The notes beneath the pieces are model-generated. The model had not been told where the DNA came from and searched no databases. It saw nothing but the letters and a program-made list of their open reading frames with translations. The translations under genes and the position numbers were made by a program. Below, one piece after another: positions 1 through 11,084 of a stretch of 64,000 nucleotides of DNA (positions are counted from its first letter, which is position 1; each line of letters opens with the position of its first letter). This DNA is from Agarophyton chilense (Eukaryota > Rhodophyta > Florideophyceae > Gracilariales > Gracilariaceae). The DNA is taken from the NCBI GenBank assembly GCA_030374765.1, contig JARGXX010000086.1, forward strand, positions 1,240,001 to 1,304,000, read 5' to 3'.

Positions 1-693
1 AGCGAGCCAATAGTAGTTCGACATTTATAACCACGCTGTTCCAATTGATGTCTGTGTTATGTGCGTGCAAAGTGAATCAGTCCTTCCAAATGGTACCATA
101 TAAATGGCTAATAAATAAATTTAAACTCTACTTCCATGGAAACAAGTGTCAGGCGATGTAGCGCTCAATTTGATGCTAAAATGTTGAAATGATATGCAAT
201 CCGGGAGCTGCTGCGATTTTGAATGGCTTCGTTGGCACTGTTGCTACCCTTCATAATATTATTTCCGCTTTGAGTCGTACATGGTGGCCCCATTTCAGAG
301 AACACCGCCAAGCTCCATTCCCCTCCCGCACATCATATCTATTTTACAGGGATCCGAAAAGCTTCCCCGGCCTCCACAGTCAAAGAATCCGACCAGACAT
401 TTCATGCAGTGAATATCTTCTAACGGGCGACGATTTTCACAAACTGATCCCCTCCGCGGCCCATTTCCAAGACGAACTGATGGAACTCCTGTCACTCTGT
501 CTACAGATAATCCATACTGCCAGTCAACACGCACAATTTTCATGGTCTTCGAATGAATTACATGCTCATCGGTGTGCCGATAGCAGACTGACTGTTCCCA
601 TATCTCATTCAAATAGCCGTAATAGACTGTACAGCCCTTGATTTCTCCATCTAGTGATCCATCCTCGCCTTCTCTGTCAAAATGTCCCGCAAT
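1..693. other. no recognisable gene
   Basis: I see only short, overlapping, unrelated open frames on both strands and no conserved motif. The stretch lies downstream of the decayed Tnp2-type transposase on the minus strand and may be its 3' part or flank. No terminal inverted repeat could be fixed here. Confidence 0.5.
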
Positions 694-2852
694 TCAGCAA
701 AACTTCCTGGCCCTGCATCCGTTCTGTTGCTGGCGATTTGTGAATTGCTTCACAGTTTCTACCGTGAATGCTTCTGCACCATCGGAAGCTTCAACGTTTT
801 TGAATGTCTTTATGAGATCAATTTTGACATCGAATGAAGTGATCGATAGCACATTCATTACAAATATCAGTTCTTGCGCTCGTTTGCCATCCTCACCAAC
901 CACCACTCCCGGGCCACCCAGTTTACTAATGCCAAGACACTTGTGAACCATTGCATGTAAGTCATTATCGACCTCCAATTCCTCGTCATATCCAAGCTCT
1001 TCACCTGTGATATCTGCCTTAGAATCACCCCCCTTGGATGGACCGTACCTAGAGAGGCCCACGCCACCGTTTAACAGCCTTAGAACAATTATGTTCAGCG
1101 TCTTGTGGTGAAAGTTTGCTTCGGTGTGTAATCTTGATTGCACCATATCAGAAACTTCTCCGGCTACTCTTTCCGTGATACATTGTGAAACTTTGACAAG
1201 TAGATCACATTCATTCATCATTGATGGGAAGTGTAATATTGGGTGTGTTGTTGGAGTGAAGCAAAACGCATGCTTCGAGACGATATGGAATAATTCGGCA
1301 AACAGGACATACATATGTTGAAAAATCATTTTTAGATCTTCAATTGGTTTCCTGAATAGCACGATATCGAAAATGATGTGCATTTTGTCGGAGGTCAGTG
1401 CCCATAGTTTTGTTATCCGTGAATTAACACGTCTTTCGTTGAATATAATGGGTCCATAAAACAGCCAAAGGCTCTTGGAATGCTCAGACTTATAGGATGA
1501 GAGATCCTCATATGATTGAGGCGGTCTACTCCATGTAGAAGGGATACCATGGGAGCCGCTCTCCAGTGATTTAGGACATTACGTATGTTGATCTGTTGGC
1601 GACACAATCCGGGTGAGTACCAATTCAAAGTGCTTTCAAGTGCTTCACCCATCCCAGGAGCCACTGGTGCATAATGTCATATGGAGAATCGTTAAGAATA
1701 TCGAATGATAATCGAGATATATGAATTCTTCGCTTCACCGCATTATCTTGCATGATGCTTTCAATCACTGTGTAACTGCTACCTAGTCTTGCCGAATCCA
1801 GCCTAGTCCATACTGGCTGCATTCCAGTTCGTGTTCTGGAACTTGCACATTCAATTCCAATCAAAGTACTCTTGCCTCCGACCATCCCTCCTCGCTTTTT
1901 CAGAACTGCCTACGGACTTCCAAAATCAGGTATCATAAAAATTCTACCTCTTGATCCATCAATTCGTTTCGATTTCTTGTGGCACTTTCAACAGGGCTTG
2001 AGAGCGTTATGACCTTTAAATCCGATAATATTACTAGCTGCTGGCCAGTCCGCTGTGAAGATCATGACATATGCATACAGAGCGCGATAGACACCGTCCG
2101 CACATTTCACGAAAATACCTGTTTCTAACTTGCAATTGTCATCCACAATAGGTTTGATGAACATATCACATTAATGAGGTTCATGAGACCCGGGTACGAA
2201 AGCTGGCTGCAGTGTGTGACAGAACTTGAAACGCTGTTCCGGATAGATATTCAGAGTGACAAATGTGATGGGCCATATCGACCTCGAACCTATGTTTTCT
2301 TTGAATATTTCCACTCTATCCGATGACATTGAGAGAAACACGAACAAATCTGAGTTGGTGTAGCAGTTCTGCCGTCGGTTTTCATATGCACGACGGAAGT
2401 ATGCTCAATCATAAAAGTCGCGAAGATATTTCGAACGGCCACTCCTGGCTGCGTTTCACGTTTCTTGACAGCCAGTGAAAAGGCAGCTAGAAGAATCAGG
2501 GTAATCGCACAGGGCTGTAATCTGGTCTGATAAGAGAGTATACCAGAATCTATAACCGGCAGTCACGGTTTCTGAGCAGTGCGTACTTGGGCAGGATTTA
2601 TCTTGCTGTGGACTCGTTGAGAATGGGATCATGTCGATGCGGACAGGTTACATCGTACAATTTTCTGATTCCCGACAATTTCAAAGCAAACCGCATCACA
2701 ACCTTGTAGCTGTAATTTGAAGAAACTACATTTATCAGAAGAAGGGCTGTCGTCTGCCGTTGCGAGAGATCTCCCAGTTCAACAATATGTAAGACTTCTA
2801 GAAGAGGTAGCGAATTGCTTCGGTTTGCATCATGAACTTCCGTGATGGCCAA
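694..2852 (-). pseudogene. decayed Tnp2/CACTA (EnSpm)-type transposase
   Basis: Read on the minus strand, several frames in order resemble the Tnp2 transposase of CACTA/EnSpm-like DNA transposons. Near 2300-2250 there is a 'WPITFVTLNIYPEQRF' stretch. It is followed by 'PGSHEPH', a stop, 'FIKPIVDD', then 'YRALYAYVMIFTADWPAASNIIGFKGHN' split over 2110-2025 and a cysteine pair 'KPC-stop-KCHKK'. This is the family pattern of a leader-like segment, 'PGPKEP..', 'FLKPLVDEL', 'RAYLLLVVGDIPA..K..GFTGHNG..PCRFC'. Further downstream come 'SPYDIMHQWLLGWVKHLKA' (about 1700-1640) and 'CFTPTTHPILHFPSMM' plus 'SQCITERVAGE' (about 1260-1150), which fit the C-terminal part of these transposases. Stops and frame changes run throughout, so it is inactive. 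Family assignment rests on motif memory, not on a search. The longest intact piece is 229 codons at 694-1383. Confidence 0.7.
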
Positions 2853-3227
2853 CTCATCAGTGTCCTTTGAACTGCCGTATAGCCTGCATTCATAATTATG
2901 ATCTAATTTTCAGGTTGTTCTTGCCCTTCGATTTGTACACTGGTTCTTCTGGTCTCTGAATGACGCCGTCCTGGAATATTGTGGTGCTTGGTGGAAGCTT
3001 GTTGCTTCTGGTTGATGTCGTATAGTAGCAAAAGGTTTGGCCTTTGAGGTTGTCGATATACTACACTGACCTTGTAGGTGATGGATGCGAGGGATCATCG
3101 GCCATGCAGCTCCGGGCGAGCTACTATGTAGGTGTTGTCAGCTACGTGTAGTGTTGAAATGTACCTTCTGGCTGAGTAATTGTTAGTAATTGTAATTGTA
3201 ATTATGTTTATTTTAGTACAGTAGCGA

Positions 3228-3300
3228 AGTGGCCACCTGGCACTGTAGCCAGTGCTGGCCAGGTCTCTGACACTAGGTCAGAGACCGTGCCTTGCTGGCA
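3228..3300. repeat. hairpin-rich inverted repeats
   Basis: A perfect stem-loop lies at 3262-3286: the 10-base arm GGTCTCTGAC, a 5-base loop, then its exact complement. Directly upstream, 3230-3260 forms a second, imperfect stem built on CCTGGCACTG and CAGTGCTGGCCAGG. It may be a transposon end, since CACTG/CAGTG termini are typical of CACTA elements and a Tnp2 relic lies next to it, but the partner terminus was not found. Confidence 0.5.
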
Positions 3301-6300
3301 CCTCCCGGGTGATCTGGAGAGTGCAGTCCACTGCATATAGGAAACTACACCTCTCCCATCCTAATCTGATAAAAACAGGCACCACTTGGGTCACAACTAT
3401 ACCTTTTGGTTCATTGTTTCTCAACTACCACACAGGCATTCCCGCACGTCGACGCCTACCATCGTTTACCTACACGATATAGACTAGTTGCCCCGCCATT
3501 TACCCCACGCGCACGCAGTGCTTCGTTGGATTTATCCCTCGCCGGTGGACTGCGAAAAGAAGCCGTTCGAACCTTCAAAACTGTACATCGTCGCTGTTGA
3601 GACGCAGGTGTTTGTCATAGCCGGGCATTAGACGGTGGAGTGTTCGCCGATACAGCTTCTACATTTGATCTCTGTGAGCGCGCATTTTCACGGCGGATGG
3701 CTGGTTATATATGGATTTTGAACGAAAGGCGATGTGTCTGGCGCTACTTTACAATATAGAGTAGAGGGGATGACGATGCTCTTTTTGCTGCTTTTGTTGG
3801 AGCTTACATTTTCGGTGGCATTCATGTGGCATCGGTCGTATCATCATGCCGTGGCTTCTGATGCACAATTATCGTTTTCCACCTTTCATGCGCGGTTTGC
3901 ATCGCATATCTCGCTTTGATCCCATTCATGCCTCTGTCGATTCGTTATTCGTGCTTGTTCAACAGGCTTCGCGCGCGCACAATATTTTTCATCCCAGATA
4001 GATGCACGACATCCGCTTGAAATCAATCCGTCTTCCAAAATCGTGCCCTCACCTTGTGAATTGCCGACAGGTTCGATCTACAACAATTGTCCCAATTACC
4101 GTTAAGGTCACTGCATCCACTAGAAAAGCCAACATATAACCTATATCATTACCATCACCGTATCACACGGCTCAAGCGTTTTCAATAGAAATAACCCAAC
4201 TATTAATATAACAAAAAAACCGCTTCTAAATCCATCGTTCCCAATCGAATATCCTGCTCATTCACAATCCAAGAATCGCTGCTTATATGGAGCCCATGGC
4301 TAGATCTTGGTGTAACCTATGCTCAACCTTTTCCAACGCTTTTGACAAAATCAAACGTCGATATAAAAATCGTTTATCATCGATTTGATCATCACTGGAC
4401 TGATTGGAAACTTCATGTTTGTAGAACTGCCACAGAGTATTATCCTGCACTAGCTACAGAGCTCACCTCTACAAGATCCCTCATCCCAGGTCAAATCGTG
4501 TTTCATTTGTTTTTATATATACTTATATATAAATCTCAAATCTATTCCGAATCTGTTCGAATGAAATTACATCCTGCGAAAACTGCACTGAACGAGTTTG
4601 GTCATACCATCGTAGGAGAACCTTATCCAGATGCATGTCGCAGAGATGTAATTCGAGAATGGAGAAGCACACAACCTCCAGCCCGAAATCTTCATTTCGT
4701 TCAATGCGACTCAAAGATATATGTTCAATCTCCTAAACCGTAATCGCAAAACTACAAGATACGGTTTAGGGTCAGGTATCGTCGCTTCATACCTTCTGAT
4801 TAGGATGGGTGGATCTTGTGGAGTTAGGATGCTAATGATCCTGTTTACCATCGCGTTGCACTTGACCCAGTGGCCGAATCGAGAGCCTGGGTTGATTTCT
4901 TCGTTCAGCGTGATTGTTATGGAGGTTTGCCTCCACACATCAGACAAACGGAGACATGTATTCCATGGCGTGACATTTCCAACCATCGCTCGGGGACCTT
5001 CTGCAGTTTTCAAGCTTCCGATTGAGAAAACTCTTTGTGAAAGACGCAAGCGAAGGATCAATCTACTGGTTCAAACGCAGAACATATGTTATGTCTTCTC
5101 GATGGTGCATTGGAAGAAAAAGCTTTCTTTATGAATATGATGGGCATAGGCACATGCCTGGTGCATACAAGCCAAGAGCTTATGTTGAGCTACTGTACTA
5201 GAGTAATACTTTCTTAAGTGTGAGCATTCCGGATCGGGTTGGATGACATGGATTTCCTATCTACAGTTCACACCGGGCATGAGAAAATGGGGCTCAATTC
5301 ACACCCTTTGTTATGAACCTGGCTTACGGTACATCCCAAACACGAGATGACCAAGTTAAGTTATGCACGAGCTCTACGAAACACGATTGTGAACCAAAAA
5401 CTTCTCCGTAATCATTTGGTGTGAATGTGAATTGCTCCACGGCTCTCCACATCTATATCAAACGGACAGTTCTCTCAGCGCGTCTTATGCATTGTCGTAT
5501 CCCAGCACGTTCGAGGAGGCTAAATGATTTCTGTTGATTGATTCCGAGGTTCTAGCACAAAAACTGGGATAGTGTATACTCAACCGTTTTCACTCTTCTT
5601 TGTAAGAGAGAAATATTAACGACTTGCTAAACGGTTGAAGGTCGCTGAGGCATGCAAAAGTTGTAAGACGTGTTCTGGATAAACGAATCCATTCCTTCCC
5701 ACTCGATCAATCCATTACATTGGATGACTTTCAGATCATTACGTCTCTATACAGTGTGGGTCAAGAATCAAGAACTTCGTGGCACGAGAGTCTCTGGCTA
5801 CACCAAGAATTATCCATACCAGAACCCCGCACCCTACCATCACTGGACTTCCATGGCTATCAAAAGTGCGGAGCAAGCTCCCAGCCTTTGATTTCCAACT
5901 CAGCTCCACTGCTCACATGCAATATATTGCTTGACATTCCCGTTAACTTTTCTAAATCGCAACACACTTCATTTGCTCCGATCCATTCCTTGGATCCGAC
6001 GAAACATGCAGCCTTGTCACCAACATCTACCAGGGCTTGTTGAATCTGTCAGTGATCAGGAAGCTGCCCATCATGAAACTCTTTGTACCGTTCAAATGGG
6101 CACCAACTCAAAATGGTTTGCAAAGATCTGTAGGCACATCCCCACCCAGAGTCATTGAACTTATCCATCATGTAATGGCAATACAGATAGGTACCGTGCA
6201 TCATGTGCACAGACTGGGCTTGATCACCAAGTTAGTGGGATTTGATGCCGTTGTGAACCTTTGTCAGACACTCTGCCCATCCACCACAGGTGAATTCACT

Positions 6301-8274
6301 TATCGTAGCAAACGCTCGACGATTCATCTAAACATTGGTCGATCTATTGGCAACATCAGAGAGCCATACAGCACTCTTCTACGCACTGTTGATTCTGTTG
6401 ATTGTTCGTCTTCATCAAGGGCGCATATAAAAGTAACTGCTAATCCGCCCCCATTACATGATGATGAGTCACGGATTCTTGTCTTTCATCGCTCACAGCG
6501 AAAGTTGCAGAGAGAATCGGTCTCAGAGAGTCGGCGATGAAATCAAGTATTTGACGTTTGGAGTTTCCGAGCGAACATTACGCTAGAAAGTCGAAACTAA
6601 CCGTGCTAGGCCTCCCATTTATATTTACCATATTGAACAGCACGCTTTTTGCAGCGTCCTGGTCGCCACAAGACGCATAAAGTTTAACTTTGCAAGCCTC
6701 CCCGTTGATGAAGTGGTGATAATATCACCAACAGATTCCTCATCAATGATTTTGTCATCCAGCGTGATCGAATCAGACTCTCCAACGTCGCGAACCACTG
6801 AATTAATATCGGTTCCAGCTACGCATAGGACTCTACAATACCGTAATGCCACCAGCCCCAAACTGTCTGTTTTCGTAGAATTTGCTTCTACATCTAAAGC
6901 TTTATAGGTTCTGTGTTCAATTCAAGACCCGCTAAGAGGACTGAGACAGAACGAACATTCTTACGATTCATAAGTCCGACGCAATGTTCCATAGCGCGAA
7001 TCGTACTAGAAACTTGAGAGTCGGAGTCGCTACCCCAGTGGAACAATGAGAACCTGGTCTCTTCGGTATGTTGAAATTGTACGCTTTCTCCGCGACTTGC
7101 GCGGGAATCTTGTTGCCTGGATATTTCGATGGTGTGTCAAAGCTATAAAAGGTGATGACGACTATGAGGAAAGTATTTTAAGCCTTTCTTCCATTGGAGT
7201 AAACTGTACACAGATTCATCTGAGGATCCTTCTTGCACAAGTTCAGGAAACCAAAATACAGAACTCTGTAACTTTGAAACCAGTTCTAAGTGTTCCACGT
7301 GGCATATTGTGATCTTGACTTCGGCTCGAGAAGTCACCAACAAGGCCCGCAATGCACAAACTGGGAAATCGGACATTATTCGAGCACATCCATCGTGGCT
7401 TTTCGCCAAGGAAAGACTTACTGTAGGTTTAACGATAGCCCCAAAATGCACATTAGGGCACTCAATGCATGTAACTACTCTGTATCTGTCACCCTGTCAA
7501 CCTAGATAACTTACCAGCTACAAACAGTTGGATTCAAACCCACATTTTAAGAATAACGCCTGACCGTCATCGTTTGCCTCAGCTATGACTTCAACTCCGG
7601 GCTGACGTTGGATTGAAAGAAAAGTTCGACAGTTGCAACATCACCAAATTTGCTCCAAGTCCAACACATTCCTCAAGCAGCTTTCTTCTTCAGTTCTCTT
7701 AGCTGCAAACGCCTCAGTGGATCTACACTTGGGAAGAAGTTCCCTTAAAAGATCAAAAGATGCTTAACACTTACACACCAGGTCTGATTTTACAAAGGGT
7801 CTTTCCATTTTTGGAACGGAAGATGACGTTGCTGCTTCACTCACGCCGAGGAAGGGTTCCAGATCCATTTGCGTCGAAGATGCGTGGTCAAATAGCGTGG
7901 CCAGAGAACGAGGACTGGCCTTCATGTCCCGCGCGCCACAAGATGTTGCAGGTCATGTGAGTTGGATTCAACATCCAGTCTCCAATAGTTTGGCGAAATG
8001 TGGTGCAGATATGCAGCACCTATTGATGATTGCTAGCTCAGACTGCTGCGAACTTGGGTCGGGTAGTTGATTGAAACGGAACTTCGCTCAAATTGAATAA
8101 TGTGACGGAGAAGTTTGAGACCGGATTGTGCATTGGTGACATGGATAGCTTGTATTTGATGATTTGTCGTGGGTGTGAGGATAGGCCGATTACGACCGCG
8201 TTCCAATGCTCTTGAAGGGGGCAGTGTACAGCGTAGCTTCGAGATACCCAATTCCGGATGGAACGAACGGGATT
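3301..8274. other. no recognisable gene
   Basis: Both strands contain many open frames of 60-167 codons (the longest at 6037-6540 plus and 4721-5134 plus), but none shows a known motif, a coherent run of conserved residues, or neighbours continuing the same protein in other frames. I regard the stretch as non-coding or as debris too old to name. Confidence 0.5.
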
Positions 8275-8296
8275 GGCCTACGTATATACGTAGGCC
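8275..8296. repeat. 22-bp perfect palindrome
   Basis: Positions 8275-8285 (GGCCTACGTAT) are followed immediately by their exact reverse complement at 8286-8296, with no loop. The function is unknown. The sequence could fold as a cruciform or be the target of a dimeric protein; it lies about 90 bp downstream of the desaturase fossil. Confidence 0.8.
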
Positions 8297-8385
8297 CTAC
8301 TCTGCGCTTATAAAATCTGCTGTTGAGAACCGAGGAGTTGGCTGCACCAGCAGATGTGAAGAAGGCTAACCACAAAGGTAGACAC

Positions 8386-8601
8386 CTTGTGAGTGTAATT
8401 CAGAATGGCAGGATAAGAGTGTTCCGTGTAAGTGATGAGTACGAGTCACGAGTTAACAATCATATAAGGAATGAAGTAATACTTGAGTACGGTTACGGCG
8501 CCAAAGCGATACATGGAATAGAAAAGTACGGCCAAAACGAAACCAAGGCCAACACTGCTGAGCCCAATATTCGGATTGGCCTTCGTCGAATCTGAATCAC
8601 C
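8386..8601 (-). pseudogene. FAD2-like fatty acid desaturase fragment
   Basis: On the minus strand one frame of about 70 codons reads a hydrophobic segment 'VGLGFVLAVLFYSMYRFGAV', then 'LKYYFIPYMIVNS', a TGA stop, and 'LVLITYTEHSYPAILNYTH'. This matches the transmembrane segment and the following 'P.L.VN.WLVLITYLQHTHP.LPHY' block of membrane-bound delta-12/omega-3 acyl-lipid desaturases (known from the family). The stop falls at the codon after VNS, where the family has W or F. The histidine-rich QHTHP part has decayed to TEHSYP. I could not find the first or last histidine box in the flanks, so this is a broken remnant and not a working gene. AAG|GT at 8384-8386 could be an old splice donor, but no downstream exon is visible. 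Confidence 0.6.
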
Positions 8602-9082
8602 CGCGCTTCAGTTAGTAATGACTTGATCACACCACTTTTTTGACGCCAACATTCTTAATGGCTCCACAACAGAAAATGTAAATTCCCGGTTTCCACAGTA
8701 TTGTAGCCGCGCTAATCACAGCTACCTTCGGTATACCCCATAGTATTGCAATTGCAATTGTAACTGGTTTGGGGAAGAGAGTAGGAATGATTCTAACGAC
8801 AGCTGACAGTCTAACAATCATTTGCCATGGACTTGTTCCGGCTGTGGTGTGGGGAGAGAAACTTGTTGTTCTGCGGTGTCTCGTACTCCAGGCGAAGAAA
8901 AGAAAAGGACACCATCTCCAGAAATTCCAGACAACGGCACGGAATTATACATCAAAATATTGACCTGTATTGAAACATAATGTGTGATCAGAGCTTCTGA
9001 TTGGGAACGAGACTACATTTTTCTTCAACGATACACACCACATTGAAGTCAATCACTTCTAATCTATCAGAACTCGAAAAAA
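8602..9082. other. no confirmed gene; possible desaturase debris
   Basis: This 480-bp stretch lies upstream (minus sense) of the desaturase fossil and downstream of the oxidoreductase stop codon. A minus-strand frame of 64 codons (8627-8821) is hydrophobic, but I could not align it to a desaturase N-terminus. It probably also holds the 3' untranslated region and polyadenylation signals of the oxidoreductase gene; no clear AATAAA was assigned. Confidence 0.4.
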
Positions 9083-10303
9083 TTACTGACCATCCCAGCC
9101 GACTAATTCTGAAGGGAGTGGTTGGTCGACCTCAGAAATCTTGACCGGCCGCTTCTGCTGGAAAGATTTCTTGGCGGCCAACGCGATTACCACTGGCGCA
9201 CGTCCGTCCAGACCGGTACAAGGTACGGGCTTATCGTGAAGTACAGCATCGCAAAACTCATTGAGCTCAACGATGAATGAATCAGTGTATCGATCCATGA
9301 AAAAGTTTAACGGCAAATCACGCATCACAGCTGCTGAGTTGGAAATGACAGCAGAGTTCTGGTAGTTATTGTTAATGTGAATGGATCCACCTGACCCAAG
9401 CACTTCACATCGCTGGTCATAGCCATATACAGCCTGACGGGAGTTGTCAATGGTGCCGATGACGCCGTTTTTGAAGCGAAGGGTTACAATACTTGTGTCG
9501 ACGTCTCCGTACTCGGCAATTTCGGGGTTGATATTGACGGCACCAAGGGTGTACACATCTTCCACTTCAGAGCCGATGAGGAAGCGGGCCATGTCCATGT
9601 CATGGATGCTGCAGTCCATCCAGATACCTCCAGAGGTCTTGACGTATTCGATTGGTGGGGGAGAGGGATCTCTGCTGACTATGTGCATGATCTGCGGTTC
9701 TCCGATTTCGTTATTTTCGATAGCCTTGCGCACACGCCGGTAATTCTGGTCAAATCGACGATTGAAACCAACTTGAAGTTTGACGCCAGCCTTTCGTACC
9801 TCTACCAAGGCTTTGTCAATGACATCTAGAGAAGTGTCGATTGGTTTTTCACAGAAGATGTGTTTACCAGCTCTTGCAGCCGCAATGATTTGTGTAGTAT
9901 GCTGATTGGACGCGGAACAGATACAAACAGCATTCACGGATGGGTTCTCGATGAGTTCATGGTAGTCATAGTACGGCTGACATCCGTGCGCGAGAGAGCA
10001 ACGTTCTGCGAGAACTTTTGAACCGGAGGAGACACCGACCAGGTTGGCATTGCGCAAACGGAATGTAATGTTATCGGCGTGCACCTGTCCAATGCGTCCC
10101 GCGCCAATTATTCCAATATTCAGACGTGGCTCGCCTTCAGTGGGGGTAATGGCCTTTAAGGACTCTTTGGGGACAGGAATAGACATGGTGACGGTTGCAG
10201 GTCGCATGGAGCGGACGCGTAAGGAGGTAGACGACGACTTTGGGTGGGCAGTAGATGGGCGAACCCATTGCGAAGCAAAGGAGGTCGGAACAAAGGCTGT
10301 CAT
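9083..10303 (-). CDS. Gfo/Idh/MocA-family NAD(P)-dependent oxidoreductase, inositol 2-dehydrogenase-like, with organelle-type presequence
   Basis: This is an intact, intronless 406-codon frame ending in TAA. Residues 62-85 form the Rossmann nucleotide-binding start with GAGRIG at 67-72. The family's EKP motif lies at 152-154 (K153 is the expected catalytic lysine). 'GGIWMDCSIHDMDMARF' at 225-241 supplies the expected Asp230 and His234 of the catalytic K-D-H set. These features and the overall sequence are those of inositol 2-dehydrogenase and related sugar dehydrogenases, which oxidise a polyol hydroxyl with NAD(P)+; the exact substrate cannot be read from sequence. Family members are usually about 340 aa. 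The extra ~58 N-terminal residues are rich in Ser, Thr, Arg and Pro with few acidic residues, like a plastid or mitochondrial transit peptide. A second Met at residue 40 could give a cytosolic form. It is transcribed divergently from the ORANGE-like gene. Confidence 0.92.
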   Translation of the reverse strand: MTAFVPTSFASQWVRPSTAHPKSSSTSLRVRSMRPATVTMSIPVPKESLKAITPTEGEPRLNIGIIGAGRIGQVHADNITFRLRNANLVGVSSGSKVLAERCSLAHGCQPYYDYHELIENPSVNAVCICSASNQHTTQIIAAARAGKHIFCEKPIDTSLDVIDKALVEVRKAGVKLQVGFNRRFDQNYRRVRKAIENNEIGEPQIMHIVSRDPSPPPIEYVKTSGGIWMDCSIHDMDMARFLIGSEVEDVYTLGAVNINPEIAEYGDVDTSIVTLRFKNGVIGTIDNSRQAVYGYDQRCEVLGSGGSIHINNNYQNSAVISNSAAVMRDLPLNFFMDRYTDSFIVELNEFCDAVLHDKPVPCTGLDGRAPVVIALAAKKSFQQKRPVKISEVDQPLPSELVGWDGQ

Positions 10304-11084
10304 GGTACAGAACGGGGCGACGCAAGCGCGATAGGGTCAAAGAAACGAAGTAACAACCACGATGGTAATAGAAGATTGGCGGAGCGCCGCGCAGTAGTAG
10401 CAGCCACTTGTGAAGTGAGTCTAAAAGCTGATTCTTGTAGAATGGCAAAGCAACGGGAATGACCCGCCACGACTGAAGCGCCCAGCCTTTGCGAAAATGT
10501 GTGAAGAGCCACTGCGTCACTCAACCACCGAAGTGACGCGTGCATATCGGACAAATCGGAGCGTGTTTGAAACGCGATGGGATGGGTTGATCTCCATCTC
10601 ACGCGGGCATCCCTGCTTCGCAGATTGAGCGCGTATCTGCAGTACGTTGACCTGCTTGTAACACCTGGCGGATTTTTATTGGCTGGTATGGAGCACAGGT
10701 GCGGTGAGCGGAGAGCGAGGTGACACTTGGCGTGTTTCGGTTTGTTGTGTGTTTTGTGGGTGCCAATGGCCGGCGCACGTGGACAGAACTGTCAGATGAG
10801 GCGGCAGACAGCGGTGTTGCCAGTGGCACCGCGCCATGATTGGAATATGGAAGAAATCGAAAAACAGAAAAACTGTTTCTCCTGTCCGCCCACGTTTGCC
10901 TCCGCGTTGTCGCCACGGAACTTCCAGTCTGCACTTCATCAGGCTGACCTACCGTTTTTCCTACCACATACTGTAAAACTTTTTTAATTCGCCTTTCCGA
11001 ACGTGTACCGGTCTCCGTTGCTCTCCTCCGAGCAGCGTTTTCAGCGCTGACGCTCTCACATCCCAACGTTTTCATTCAAGCGAA
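10304..11084. promoter_or_regulatory. divergent intergenic region (shared promoter zone)
   Basis: 780 bp separate the starts of the oxidoreductase (minus) and the ORANGE-like gene (plus), so both promoters and 5' leaders must lie here. The stretch is GC-rich and carries several chance open frames (for example 10599-11075 minus) with no recognisable protein. I do not see a convincing TATA box or a repeated operator. Confidence 0.5.

Noticed and set aside
4342-6540. frames of 107-167 codons at 4342-5134 and 5720-6540
   Set aside because: No conserved motif, no start context or neighbours supporting a gene, and several competing frames over the same bases.
10599-11075. 158-codon minus-strand frame in the divergent promoter region
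   Set aside because: No motif, and it overlaps other frames of similar length on both strands in GC-rich sequence.
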